Assembly: GCA_023415305.1 (NCBI GenBank)
Contig: JAEZKZ010000078.1
Span: 1 to 58,252, forward strand
Length of the DNA: 58,252 bases
Source: Bacillota bacterium
GTDB taxonomy: Bacteria; Bacillota; Clostridia; Acetivibrionales; DSM-1351
Direction: 5' to 3'
Position numbers and translations under genes: made by a program. Numbering within the stretch: the first letter of the stretch is position 1; every line of letters begins with the position of its first letter. This document shows, piece after piece, positions 43,266-51,977 of the stretch. The notes under the pieces were generated by a model, which saw nothing but the letters and a program-made list of their open reading frames with translations, was not told where the DNA came from and did not search any database.

Positions 43266-44201
43266 TTAATCCTCATCAGCGTTAACATTTCCAACTCCGG
43301 TACTTAACTCGACGGAAGGTCCACCACCATTAACATCACCTTTGAAGTGTGTTTTATTCTCGCTATTTGTTTTGATAAAGCTTCCGCTGAGATTTCCAAG
43401 TCCGGTATCTACGTCCAGTGTCATCTTTGAATCGGCAGGTACAAGAAAATCAAGATTTCCCATTCCGGTAGAAGCTTTGAAGCCGTCCATTTCTTTTACC
43501 GAGCCGTTAAAATAAATGTTACCCGCGCCGGTACTAAGTTTACTTTTTCCCAGTGAAGAGGAATCTACAATTGTTATATTTCCGGCTCCGGTACTTGCTG
43601 AAAATTCAGCTTTCATATTGTTAAAATCAATATTGCCTGCACCCGTACTTGCCTCCACCTTATCCGATACACCTTCAACAATGATATTTCCTGCACCTGT
43701 ACTTATGTCTAAATCCTTAAAATTATCGGGAAGACTAATATTGTAATTTACAGTTATTTGGTACGCTTTATAATTTTCCCTGTGCCATTTCCAGAAATCC
43801 TTACCGTCTTTTGTCTTAATCACTACTTCGACATTATCTCCCTTTTGCTCCAGTGCAACAATCATATTTTCATGAATTGTATTCTTGGTTTCAGCCGAAG
43901 CGCCTCTTACTACTAGTTCTGCCTCCAGCTCTATTCCGCTGTTAATAGATTTTGTAATCTCTACATTACCCGCGCTTGTAGATACCTTAAACTCATCACC
44001 CTCGATTTTGTCCTGGGTGATTGACTGGTTGTGGGTTGATGCCTCACCGATACCAATGAAAATATTATTTTTTTTATCACCTTGGCTTGATTTATAGAAT
44101 TCATACTCTTTTCCATTGATTCTAACTCCGCACCCCGCAGAAACAAGGAACATTATGAACACGAGGGACAAAGATATACACGAAAATACTCTCTTATTCA
44201 A
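43266..44201 (-). CDS. Lipoprotein with DUF4097-like repetitive beta domain
   Basis: A lipobox (FLVSAGC) marks an exported lipoprotein. Its second half repeats a TG-x-GN unit at near-regular spacing: STGAGNIIVEG, STGAGNIDFNN, STGAGNITIVD, STGAGNIYFNG, STGMGNLDFLV, DTGLGNLSGS and STGVGNVNAD. This predicts a beta-solenoid of the DUF4097 adhesin-like kind. The TTG at 44201 follows GGGAGTG and is preferred; an ATG at 44216 lacks a ribosome site. Role unknown, probably at the cell surface. Confidence 0.75.
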   Translation of the reverse strand: MNKRVFSCISLSLVFIMFLVSAGCGVRINGKEYEFYKSSQGDKKNNIFIGIGEASTHNQSITQDKIEGDEFKVSTSAGNVEITKSINSGIELEAELVVRGASAETKNTIHENMIVALEQKGDNVEVVIKTKDGKDFWKWHRENYKAYQITVNYNISLPDNFKDLDISTGAGNIIVEGVSDKVEASTGAGNIDFNNMKAEFSASTGAGNITIVDSSSLGKSKLSTGAGNIYFNGSVKEMDGFKASTGMGNLDFLVPADSKMTLDVDTGLGNLSGSFIKTNSENKTHFKGDVNGGGPSVELSTGVGNVNADED

Positions 44202-44286
44202 TGTTTTCACTCCCATTAATATTATTATATATACTAAATACGCATGAATTCATAAAAAGTCTTACTAATAAGGGCATTAGTATTGA

Positions 44287-44811
44287 TTATTCCAAAGTGC
44301 CTAAATTAAAAGTTTTAGTGAGTAAATTACCAACGAATTTCCAAACAAAATAGATAGTCGCAGTCTGAATAGGAATAAAAATAGCGTCCTTAATCAATCT
44401 GGCTGTCAAAATGGCAATGGCTCCTTTATTGTACAAAATAACCAACCATACTGTATTAAGTGTCAGGCTGCATATTACTATTACGGTTAATACTGCAAAG
44501 AATGTTCTTAAAAGAGTTATTTCCTTTTTATAAAGGAAAACTCCGTATAGAAAACCCGATAAGAATGCAGTTAAAGTGAAGCCCGGGAAGTAGGCACCCT
44601 TTGGGAAAATAAGCATTCCTAGAACATCAGCAGCAGCTGCTGCTATTCCAGCCATAACAGGACCGAATAGAATCCCTGAAAGGGCTATTGGAATAAACGC
44701 AAATGTAATTCTCACAAATTGATTTTCGACAGAAAAAAATCTTGTCAAGATAACTTCAAGGGCAACAAAAAGCCCTAATAACAGAATGTTTCTGATTTTG
44801 TTGTGTTTCAT
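44287..44811 (-). CDS. folT: ECF transporter S component for folate (FolT)
   Basis: The 174-residue membrane protein has GLFVALEVILTRFFSVE, FIPIALSGILFGPVMAGIAA and ADVLGMLIFPKGAYFPGFT, the pattern of FolT proteins that bind folates for an ECF transporter. A THF riboswitch upstream supports the substrate. The ATG at 44811 with AAGGAGG eight bases away is chosen over the nearer GTG at 44817. The energising module is not in the window. Confidence 0.92.
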   Translation of the reverse strand: MKHNKIRNILLLGLFVALEVILTRFFSVENQFVRITFAFIPIALSGILFGPVMAGIAAAAADVLGMLIFPKGAYFPGFTLTAFLSGFLYGVFLYKKEITLLRTFFAVLTVIVICSLTLNTVWLVILYNKGAIAILTARLIKDAIFIPIQTATIYFVWKFVGNLLTKTFNLGTLE

Positions 44812-44934
44812 CGACACTACCTCCTTTTATTGTGCGAGTACATTTAAAATATGAACATAATGCATACAAATGTAATTTGTGCATAAATATGCTCAAATAA
44901 AAAATGCCTCATTCAAGTGTTTCCCGTTAGGGGG

Positions 44935-44989
44935 CACAGTGCAGTAACACTGTGGAAAGCCACATAAAAGAGGTATCTCTTTTTGTGGC
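44935..44989 (-). terminator. Two hairpins of the THF riboswitch expression platform
   Basis: On the minus strand GCCACA-AAAAGAG pairs with CTCTTTT-A-TGTGGC (44959-44989), and CACAGTG pairs with CACTGTG (44935-44954). The first uses the GCC of the aptamer P1 strand, so it and ligand-bound P1 are mutually exclusive. A strong U-tract is lacking, so the switch may not be a plain terminator. Confidence 0.7.
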
Positions 44990-45088
44990 AGCGGAATGCG
45001 AAATTTGCACCGCAAACACCTTGTGTTTTTCGTCTAAAAGGCAACTTCCCGTCCCTTTAGCACTTAACGCGCAAAATTCTACTCTGCC
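44987..45088 (-). promoter_or_regulatory. Tetrahydrofolate (THF) riboswitch
   Basis: The minus strand reads GGCAGAGTAGA at the 5' side, the conserved GCGCGTTAAGTGC, a stem containing GGGACGGGAAGTTGCC, GACGAAAAACAC, and the closing GGTGCAAATTTCGCATTCCG with CTGCC. This matches the type I THF aptamer, including the pseudoknot segments. Placement 175 bases ahead of folT fits control of folate uptake by reduced folates. Confidence 0.93.
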
Positions 45089-45284
45089 AATTTTTTTCGT
45101 CACAAACATCAGTCTATTAATATTTATGACAAATATATTGTATAATAATTCATATAATTAAGCAACGTCCATAATAATAAAAACATTTAAATCAAATAAA
45201 TTGACTCAGTTATGTAATGATTTAGTATCAAATCACATTTTCAAATAACAGGTATATATAGTTAAGCTAATATATATTGATATA

Positions 45285-45324
45285 ACATATGGAACCCATG
45301 AATTAAATCATGGATTCCATATGT
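45285..45324. repeat. Inverted repeat after the small lipoprotein gene
   Basis: ACATATGGAA-C-CCATGA pairs with TCATGG-A-TTCCATATGT around a 6-nt loop with one mismatch. There is no U-tract. It could end transcription of the gene at 45366 or of folT antisense. From 45110 to 45284 I see only A/T-rich promoter-like DNA. Confidence 0.6.
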
Positions 45325-45365
45325 GTTTGTTACGTACATATTATTAGGAAGTTATACCCATCTGT

Positions 45366-45635
45366 TTATTTTGCCTTTGTTGCTGTTGTAGTGGCTGTTG
45401 CTACTCCCGGTGTTGGTGTCACTGCTCCAGGTGTCGGGGTAGCAAGACCAGGTGTTACTGTGGCAGCCCCCGGTGCCGGAGTAGTTATTCCGGGTGTAGG
45501 GGATGGTGTAGTCGGAGTAGTACTTGGTGCTGCTGTAACTGTGGCTGTACCGGTACCTGGTGCCTCATTTTTTGAACATGCGCCTAGGCTTAAAACCAAG
45601 GCAACTACTATTAATAGAGCAAATAATCTTTTCAT
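45366..45635 (-). CDS. Small lipoprotein with a Thr/Pro/Gly/Ala repeat tail
   Basis: The 89-residue product has a signal peptide with lipobox (LSLGAC) and a mature part made almost entirely of TPG-x-TP type repeats (TPGITTPAPGAATVTPGLAT). It would be an extended, disordered surface tail. No enzymatic domain is present. GGAGG lies about 14 bases before the ATG. Function unknown. Confidence 0.65.
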   Translation of the reverse strand: MKRLFALLIVVALVLSLGACSKNEAPGTGTATVTAAPSTTPTTPSPTPGITTPAPGAATVTPGLATPTPGAVTPTPGVATATTTATKAK

Positions 45636-45727
45636 TTCGTTACAATATTCCTCCTTTAAATATAAAAAATGTTTATTAGATTTTAATCATATTATTAGTA
45701 AAATAACTAAATTTATACAAATTTTCA

Positions 45728-45767
45728 TAAAAAAATAAAAACGGTCAGTACCGTTTTTATTTTTTTA
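45728..45767. terminator. Bidirectional terminator
   Basis: AAAAATAAAAACGGT pairs with ACCGTTTTTATTTTT around CAGT (loop 45746-45749). It ends the SLH gene on the minus strand. Confidence 0.9.
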
Positions 45768-45813
45768 CTGTATATGGTAATAAAACACCATTACGTTAAT
45801 ATTTAATAATACA

Positions 45814-47787
45814 TTATTTCAAATTGAAAACCATCATTGTAACTTTTCCACCGTTATCGAGAGGTCGGTCGGTGTAAATCTTTATACTCTCGTATCCGGG
45901 ATTAGGTCCGGTTCTTATATCATTTACCGTCTTTGCAGTCAGCTTACCGGAATAATCATTAAAGTATACAGAAATATTGCTGCTAAACATATAAATTTCA
46001 TTATCTATTTTAATCCGCTTTGAGTCCACTGCCTGAACATACCACCATGAGTCCACAGGATTTGTTATATGATTATATCCCATAATCACGTCATTATTCA
46101 TACGCATACTTAATACAGTGCCAATTTCAGCATTAGGAATTTCTTCTCTTGTTGTATAAGTGTACTGGCTCTTTCCTGAAAGCAGCTGATATTTATATGT
46201 TCCCCCTATTCCTACCGGCTTCTGTATATCCTGAACCACCATATCCTTGTCCTGCTGATTAAAAATATCATAAGCCAGAATAACATTTACATCATCAAAA
46301 TCGCCGGTATGCCCCATGAACTTTATCTTTCCGGACAGCAATCTGCCATTGGGAATATCACTCCATCTTACCAGATCAACAGCACTGTCGGTATAATTGA
46401 AAATCTTTACATTATCGGTAACACAGTAATCACCAATTCTTCTTTCATTTATGTCAACTAACATTGCTGTATTGATATCATATGTCATATTCAATAACGC
46501 AACAGTATCATCGTTTATTAATGAGTACTGTACAAGTCTCCATTTAAACATATAAGGATCATAATTTACTTTGTATGTCTTATGTGAACCATCAACATGA
46601 AGCAATTCTACCATAAAATATTGCTTGTTATAATCAGCCGCTTCTTTTGATACCATAGTAGAACAATTCAAAACGAAAGCATAATCCTCGTTATTCTCAT
46701 CGACTGTGAGGAAGGCTTCAATGATCTTTCCATCATATCCCATAATTGCTGTAATACTGTCCCCTGTATTGAGAGAGCCTGGGGTTGAATTGAATTTATT
46801 CATTTTGGCATACTGTCCCAATTCATAGTCCACATTGTTTATTTGAAGGGTTTTTGGGGAATATTTGCTGGGAAGGATACTTGTTATTTCACCTTCAACC
46901 TTGTTATCAACTACAAGATAATAAATTAGAACATTAAGCTTATTATATACTTCATAAACTACATCCTTATCTTTTATATCGCTTAAACCAATTATTTCAC
47001 CCACTTTTTTTGTTGCCGGAGAGGCTGTATTATTGTAGGTATCCCTTAAAATAGGAATACCGTCTTTAAAAACTATATTTCCCAAGCGTTTGGTATCGGG
47101 ATTAAAACTCAGGGCAACCTCAGGCTTTCCATATACCCAGTTATCCTTATCCTCCATTATTCCTGATGATTCAACCAGAGTAGTATCAGCAGCCTGTGCA
47201 TCTGCTTTCTTAATATTGGTATTTAGCATTCTCTGAACCATTACTATTGTAGCCTCAGAATTCAAGGTACTATTGCTTGTATAGCTGTAGCCTGAAGTAA
47301 TTCCGAGACTCTTTGCCTTATTAATATATCCGGCAGGCCAGGCTCCTACTATATCTTCATTGGTATAGCCCAAAGCTTTAATTACCGCAGTACAAAATTG
47401 TGCAAAGGTAATTGATTCGTGTGGCTTGAATTGACCATCTGAATAGGCTGACAAGTAGCCTAGCTTTACTGATGCGTTTATGTAACCGCAGTAGCTCGAC
47501 TTGGCAGAGACATCTGAAAATGTGGATGCATCTGCCAGTGATTCAGCCAAATCATTATTTCCTGTGGAATTCACTATTATTTTTGCAAAAAGCTCTCTTG
47601 TCATTTTGTTGTTTGAATTTAAATCTATATTATCTATAACTCCCCACAATTTAAGCTTTTCCACAGCTTGCTCATAATCTGTGCTGCTTTTAGGAACAGC
47701 AGCATATGTAAACGTTGAAGAAAAAACAAGTACGGATATCAATGCAAGTGTGATTATTTTTACAAGCATTCTCTTAATTTTATGCAT
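45814..47787 (-). CDS. S-layer homology (SLH) domain surface protein
   Basis: After a signal peptide (TLALISVLVFSSTFTYA) lie SLH-type repeats: KLKLWGVIDNIDLNSNNKMT, then FSDVSAKSSYCGYINASVKL with GYLSAYSDGQFKPHESITFA, and a third near ITSGYSYTSNSTLNSEATIV. These bind pyruvylated wall polymer. The remaining 450 residues are beta-rich with no catalytic motif seen. The ATG at 47787 has GGGAGG upstream; the ATG at 47799 is part of the element sequence. The gene follows partial element copy 3. Confidence 0.85.
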   Translation of the reverse strand: MHKIKRMLVKIITLALISVLVFSSTFTYAAVPKSSTDYEQAVEKLKLWGVIDNIDLNSNNKMTRELFAKIIVNSTGNNDLAESLADASTFSDVSAKSSYCGYINASVKLGYLSAYSDGQFKPHESITFAQFCTAVIKALGYTNEDIVGAWPAGYINKAKSLGITSGYSYTSNSTLNSEATIVMVQRMLNTNIKKADAQAADTTLVESSGIMEDKDNWVYGKPEVALSFNPDTKRLGNIVFKDGIPILRDTYNNTASPATKKVGEIIGLSDIKDKDVVYEVYNKLNVLIYYLVVDNKVEGEITSILPSKYSPKTLQINNVDYELGQYAKMNKFNSTPGSLNTGDSITAIMGYDGKIIEAFLTVDENNEDYAFVLNCSTMVSKEAADYNKQYFMVELLHVDGSHKTYKVNYDPYMFKWRLVQYSLINDDTVALLNMTYDINTAMLVDINERRIGDYCVTDNVKIFNYTDSAVDLVRWSDIPNGRLLSGKIKFMGHTGDFDDVNVILAYDIFNQQDKDMVVQDIQKPVGIGGTYKYQLLSGKSQYTYTTREEIPNAEIGTVLSMRMNNDVIMGYNHITNPVDSWWYVQAVDSKRIKIDNEIYMFSSNISVYFNDYSGKLTAKTVNDIRTGPNPGYESIKIYTDRPLDNGGKVTMMVFNLK

Positions 47788-47797
47788 TTTACCTCCC

Positions 47798-47885
47798 ATC
47801 TACGCGCATAGCGCGTATTCAAATAGTTAATAGTAGTATAGTAATAAAATGTTATAACTTGTGATAAAGTCCGTTGCGGGCTTAA
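47798..47885 (-). repeat. Interspersed leader element, partial copy 3
   Basis: The palindrome ACGCGC-ATA-GCGCGT (47802-47816) and the GCGTAGATGGGAGG end directly before the SLH ribosome site are kept. A hairpin AAGCCCG-CAA-CGGACTT on the minus strand (47867-47883) stands in the place of the terminator hairpin, with another stem sequence. The leader frame and the GCGTGAAA stem are missing. The hairpin also lies 12 bases after the ABC permease stop, so it can end that operon. Confidence 0.65.
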
Positions 47886-47894
47886 GACCATGCT

Positions 47895-49073
47895 TTATTC
47901 AAATCTTAATGCCTCTATTGGATTTAAGCGAGCCGCCTTATACGCTGGGAATAATCCAAATATGATTCCTACCCCCAGAGATATTCCGAATGAAAGCATC
48001 ATCCAGAATGGCGAGTATACCGGTGTTGTTATATTGAAACCGCCTATTATGAACCTGATACAGAACAAACCGATCAATATTCCTAACACACCTCCGATAC
48101 CGGTTATCATTATAGCCTCAATCAGAAACTGTATCATTATATTTTTACGTTTTGCGCCAATTGCTTTCCTTATACCTATTTCTCTTGTCCTCTCTGTAAC
48201 AGAAACCAGCATAATATTCATTATTCCTATACCACCAACTATTAATGAAATTGCTGCAATTCCGCCAAGAACAATCATAAGTGTATCAGTAATCGAATTA
48301 AGCGTTGACAGCATCTGTGCCTGATTTCTGACTGAAAAGGCATCCGAACTGCCGAATTTTTCTGTTAAATACGCTGTCAGTTTAGCCATGGCCGGATCAA
48401 CGGTAGAAGCGTCGGCTGCCTGAACAGTGAAGTTGGAAATCCTTGAATTTCTGCTTAATCGCTGTGCAACCGTTACAGGAATAATTACCTGGTCGTCGTC
48501 TGAAGAATCCTGTCCTCCGTCAATTTCCTGAAGCAGTCCTACCACCTTGAAAATCTGACCGTTTATCTTAAGCTGTTGTCCAATTGGATTCTGCCCTTCA
48601 AACAGATCATTTGCCACAGCACTGCCTATTACAGCTGTCTTCAGCTTGTAATCATTATCAAAGGACAGAATAAAGCGGCCTGCCTGAACATGTCTGCTTT
48701 TAATATACTCATAATCCTCATTTGATCCAATAACTGTAGTACTTCTGCTCTTTGTCCCTGCCTTTAGAGTCATACTTCCATTAATAATTGGAGCAATCAT
48801 GCTGATTTCACTACTGTTTTCGTCAGAAAAGGTTTTCAGCTCATTGTAAGTAATATTTCTGTTACTTCCCCTTCCCATTATATTTATGGTAATAATATTA
48901 CTTCCCAGTCCTTCAATGGAGTCTGTTATACTTTTCGTACTTCCCTGTGCAAAGGCAACTGCAGTTATTACCGAGCCAACACCGATAATGACTCCCAGCA
49001 TGGTTAGAAAGGCGCGTACCTTGTTGCTGGCGATGCTCTTCAAGGCCATCTTAAAGGCTTGAAAAAAGCCCAT
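47895..49073 (-). CDS. MacB-type ABC transporter permease
   Basis: The 392-residue protein has an N-terminal membrane helix with SIASNKVRAFLTMLGVIIGV, a large extracytoplasmic MacB-PCD domain, and three C-terminal helices (TERTREIGIRKAIGAKRKNI between them). This is the FtsX/MacB architecture. With the adjacent ATPase and HlyD-like adaptor it forms a three-gene efflux unit, probably for peptides or lipophilic compounds. It starts immediately after the ATPase stop. Confidence 0.9.
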   Translation of the reverse strand: MGFFQAFKMALKSIASNKVRAFLTMLGVIIGVGSVITAVAFAQGSTKSITDSIEGLGSNIITINIMGRGSNRNITYNELKTFSDENSSEISMIAPIINGSMTLKAGTKSRSTTVIGSNEDYEYIKSRHVQAGRFILSFDNDYKLKTAVIGSAVANDLFEGQNPIGQQLKINGQIFKVVGLLQEIDGGQDSSDDDQVIIPVTVAQRLSRNSRISNFTVQAADASTVDPAMAKLTAYLTEKFGSSDAFSVRNQAQMLSTLNSITDTLMIVLGGIAAISLIVGGIGIMNIMLVSVTERTREIGIRKAIGAKRKNIMIQFLIEAIMITGIGGVLGILIGLFCIRFIIGGFNITTPVYSPFWMMLSFGISLGVGIIFGLFPAYKAARLNPIEALRFE

Positions 49074-49751
49074 TTATACCGCCTCCTTATCTTCAATTAT
49101 CATTCCATCCTGTATTCTAATAGTTCTTCCCGCCTGAGCTGCAACATTATTATCGTGGGTAATAAGCACAATTGTATTTCCATCATGGTGCAACTGATGG
49201 AGAATATTCATTACATCTGCCCCCGATTTTGTATCCAGATTACCTGTGGGTTCATCTGCCAGAATAAGCGGAGGCTTACTTACAAGTGCACGGGCAATTG
49301 CAACTCTTTGCTGCTGACCACCAGATAACTCATTTGGGGTATGGTGGATTCTCTCCCCAAGTCCTACCATCTCAAGAGCTTCAATACTCCTTTTTATCCT
49401 CTCCTTATGGCCAACCCCCTGATATATAAGAGGCATTTCCACATTCTCAACGGCAGTAAGCTTCTTTAAAAGATTAAAACCCTGAAAGATAAAGCCTATC
49501 TTGTTATTTCTAATATCAGCAAGCTGATTGTCATTCAGCTTGCTTACCTCATGTCCGTCCAGATAATACTCTCCCGATGTAGGTACATCCAGACAGCCCA
49601 GCATGTTCATCAGAGTTGACTTGCCGGAACCGGACGGACCCACAATTGCTACAAATTCATGTTTGGCAATGTGCAGAGAGACATTGTTAAGAGCGTAAAC
49701 TGAGTTCTCACCCATCTCATAGATCTTACACATATTTGCTATTTGTATCAT
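49074..49751 (-). CDS. MacB/LolD-type ABC transporter ATPase
   Basis: At 225 residues it has GPSGSGKSTLMNMLGCLDVP (Walker A), LSGGQQQRVAIARAL (signature), LILADEPTGNLDTKSG (Walker B) and ITHDNN (switch His). These are typical of the MacB/LolD ATPases. The ATG at 49751 follows GGAGGATAGA; the ATG at 49763 precedes the ribosome site. It is the middle gene of the efflux unit. Confidence 0.93.
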   Translation of the reverse strand: MIQIANMCKIYEMGENSVYALNNVSLHIAKHEFVAIVGPSGSGKSTLMNMLGCLDVPTSGEYYLDGHEVSKLNDNQLADIRNNKIGFIFQGFNLLKKLTAVENVEMPLIYQGVGHKERIKRSIEALEMVGLGERIHHTPNELSGGQQQRVAIARALVSKPPLILADEPTGNLDTKSGADVMNILHQLHHDGNTIVLITHDNNVAAQAGRTIRIQDGMIIEDKEAV

Positions 49752-49788
49752 TCTATCCTCCATGCCCCCAATGCAACTAATTTATAAT

Positions 49789-51783
49789 CTAACGTTGGTT
49801 TTGTGAGCCAGCCTGTCTGCTTGAGCTGCCTGAAGTTCTATTGTTCTGTCCTCCTCCTGGCATACCTCCTCCTGGCATACCTCCAGGCATAGCTCCTCCC
49901 ATGCCTCCAAACCCGCCAATACTAAAGCCGTTCTGAGTATTTGGTGTACTGGAGGTTGAATTGGCCACAAGTGGAGGAAGAACTACGATTTCTCCTTCGG
50001 TCAAACCACTCTTGATTTCAACGTATTCATCATTGTTGACTCCAAGTTCGACCGCCTTCATTACAGTGCCTTTATAATACTCACTGTTGGCTTTCATAGC
50101 TGCTGACATCTGCCTTCCGGAACTTGCCTGACTATTGTTCCGGTTGTTTTGGTTATTTGGATTATTCTGACTGCTTACTCTATTCTGGCTGCTTGCCTTA
50201 TCCTGATTGGCTACCCTATCCCCACCAGAACTTTTATCTGGGGGAACCGGGGCTTCTTGTTTGTCTGGAGCACCAGCAGGTGCGTTTCCGTCGGGCTTAT
50301 TCTCTCCCCAGTTTCCTGGAGCTCTTCTGTTTCCGGTCTGAGTGTTATTTGAATCTTCTGAGCCTAACACTCGAACAAATGCCCTGTCCCCCATTTTTGT
50401 TACTGCTTCCAAAGGTAGCATAAGTACATCATTGGCCTGACTCAAAATTATGCTGGCATTTGCATTCATTCCAGCCAAAAGATTTTCAGTTTCATTTATT
50501 TTTATCTTTACATCATATGTAGCAACACCGTTTGTCGATGTACCTTCCATAGCCTTATATATTACCTCACCACTAAGAGGTCTGGTGTTTGTATCTTCAA
50601 GAGCATCGATTGTTATTGAAACCGCCTGCCCTACCTTTACCTTTGAAATATCCAGTTCATCCACTGAAATTGTAAACTGCATCTGTTCAAAGTCTCTTAT
50701 ACTTATAAGAACATCTCCAGATTTAACACTGTCACCTGCCACAGCTGTATCACCGGTAACAGTTCCGCTGATGGTGGAATAGATTTTATAATTTTCCAGT
50801 TGCTTTTTAGCTGCCTCCAATTGGTTACTGAGATCCTGAACCTTAAGGTCATTTGTCTGAGCTGTTATCTGCAGATCATCATTTTCTATCCGAATTAATA
50901 CATCACCCTTATTTACATGTTGGTTTTCTTTTATGTTAACTTCTGCAAATGTACCGTTCGTGACTGCCTTAACTGCCTGTTTGTTCAAATACTCAAACTT
51001 TGACACTTCGCTGCTGCTTTTGATTCCATTTGGTGTGATAACTTCTACCATTGCTGTGTTTGAATCTGTGAGTCTTCCCGGATTATTAACTGTAACCTCA
51101 ATGTTTCTGACAGTTCCTCCGTTTGAAGCTGTATATGTATACTCTTCTATGCCTGTCACTACCCCCTCAACAGTATCATATATTTCCTGTACTGCTACCT
51201 GCACCTTCTGTCCAATACTTATATCCTGAATATCTGTTATACTGAACGGAACTGATAATGAAAGCTTTGAAGTATCAGTTATTGTGAAAAGTGTCATATT
51301 ATTGCTTGCACTTTCTCCAACTTTTGGAGTGATATTTGTAACCTTTCCGCTAAAGGGTGCAGTAATATTAAGATTTGAAAAACTTTTCTGATTGCTGTTT
51401 ATACTTAACTGAGCCTGGCTTATCTGATTTTCAATTTTTTGAATATTAAGCTCTGCATCAGTATCGTCTATTTCAAATAGTAAATCTCCGGCTTTTACCT
51501 TATCACCTTCCTTGAAATAGCTTTTTGTAATTTTCCCCTGCACATTTGACATAACATCCGAGGTGTTAGCGGAGGTCACCGTTCCCGAACCCGATAAAAC
51601 TACTTCTATGTTTCCACGTACTACCTGTGTCTGTCTTTGGGCTGAAGCAGAAGTACTACTCGCAGCTTTATTCTTTGTCATAACAAAAAATCCTATTACT
51701 ACGGAAATAATAACTAGAACTGCTATAGAAAGTGTTATAATCCCCTTTCTGCTTAACTTAATACGCTTTGCGCCTTTCTGCAT
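49789..51783 (-). CDS. HlyD/RND-type efflux adaptor with low-complexity tails
   Basis: After one N-terminal helix (GIITLSIAVLVIISVVIGFF) the protein has two biotinyl-lipoyl-like modules (KEGDKVKAGDLLFEIDDTD and KENQHVNKGDVLIRIENDD), a coiled-coil region, and a beta domain (GEVIYKAMEG). Residues 495-560 are Gln, Asn and Ser rich. The last 45 residues are Gly/Met/Pro rich with a repeated MPGGGMPGGG pattern. It links the ATPase-permease pair to the exterior. At 664 residues it is longer than usual because of the tails. Confidence 0.87.
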   Translation of the reverse strand: MQKGAKRIKLSRKGIITLSIAVLVIISVVIGFFVMTKNKAASSTSASAQRQTQVVRGNIEVVLSGSGTVTSANTSDVMSNVQGKITKSYFKEGDKVKAGDLLFEIDDTDAELNIQKIENQISQAQLSINSNQKSFSNLNITAPFSGKVTNITPKVGESASNNMTLFTITDTSKLSLSVPFSITDIQDISIGQKVQVAVQEIYDTVEGVVTGIEEYTYTASNGGTVRNIEVTVNNPGRLTDSNTAMVEVITPNGIKSSSEVSKFEYLNKQAVKAVTNGTFAEVNIKENQHVNKGDVLIRIENDDLQITAQTNDLKVQDLSNQLEAAKKQLENYKIYSTISGTVTGDTAVAGDSVKSGDVLISIRDFEQMQFTISVDELDISKVKVGQAVSITIDALEDTNTRPLSGEVIYKAMEGTSTNGVATYDVKIKINETENLLAGMNANASIILSQANDVLMLPLEAVTKMGDRAFVRVLGSEDSNNTQTGNRRAPGNWGENKPDGNAPAGAPDKQEAPVPPDKSSGGDRVANQDKASSQNRVSSQNNPNNQNNRNNSQASSGRQMSAAMKANSEYYKGTVMKAVELGVNNDEYVEIKSGLTEGEIVVLPPLVANSTSSTPNTQNGFSIGGFGGMGGAMPGGMPGGGMPGGGQNNRTSGSSSRQAGSQNQR

Positions 51784-51930
51784 GATTCCACCTCTTCATA
51801 TTTGTTGTAATTAGATATAAAAGGGTTACAATATAATTACCTTTATTTTAATATCAATAGTATTAAATTATTATGTTAAACCTGTGTTTGAATTGTGAAC
51901 AAAATGTTAAGTATCCTATAAAAACCGCAT

Positions 51931-51967
51931 AAAAAAGACCTTGTTAAATGTCAACAAGGTCTTTTTT
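51931..51967. terminator. Intrinsic terminator
   Basis: AAAAAAGACCTTGTT (51931-51945) pairs perfectly with AACAAGGTCTTTTTT (51953-51967). It ends the phenylacetate-CoA ligase gene. Confidence 0.92.
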
Positions 51968-51977
51968 ATATCGGATA

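Noticed and set aside
45310..45738. Plus-strand frame of 142 residues rich in Val, Ala and Gly
   Set aside because: It is the complement of the small lipoprotein's Thr/Pro repeat. The minus-strand reading has a lipobox and a ribosome site.
49782..49970. Minus-strand frame of 62 residues in the adaptor gene end
   Set aside because: It is a shadow of the Gly/Met/Pro-repeat coding DNA in another frame and lacks its own ribosome site.
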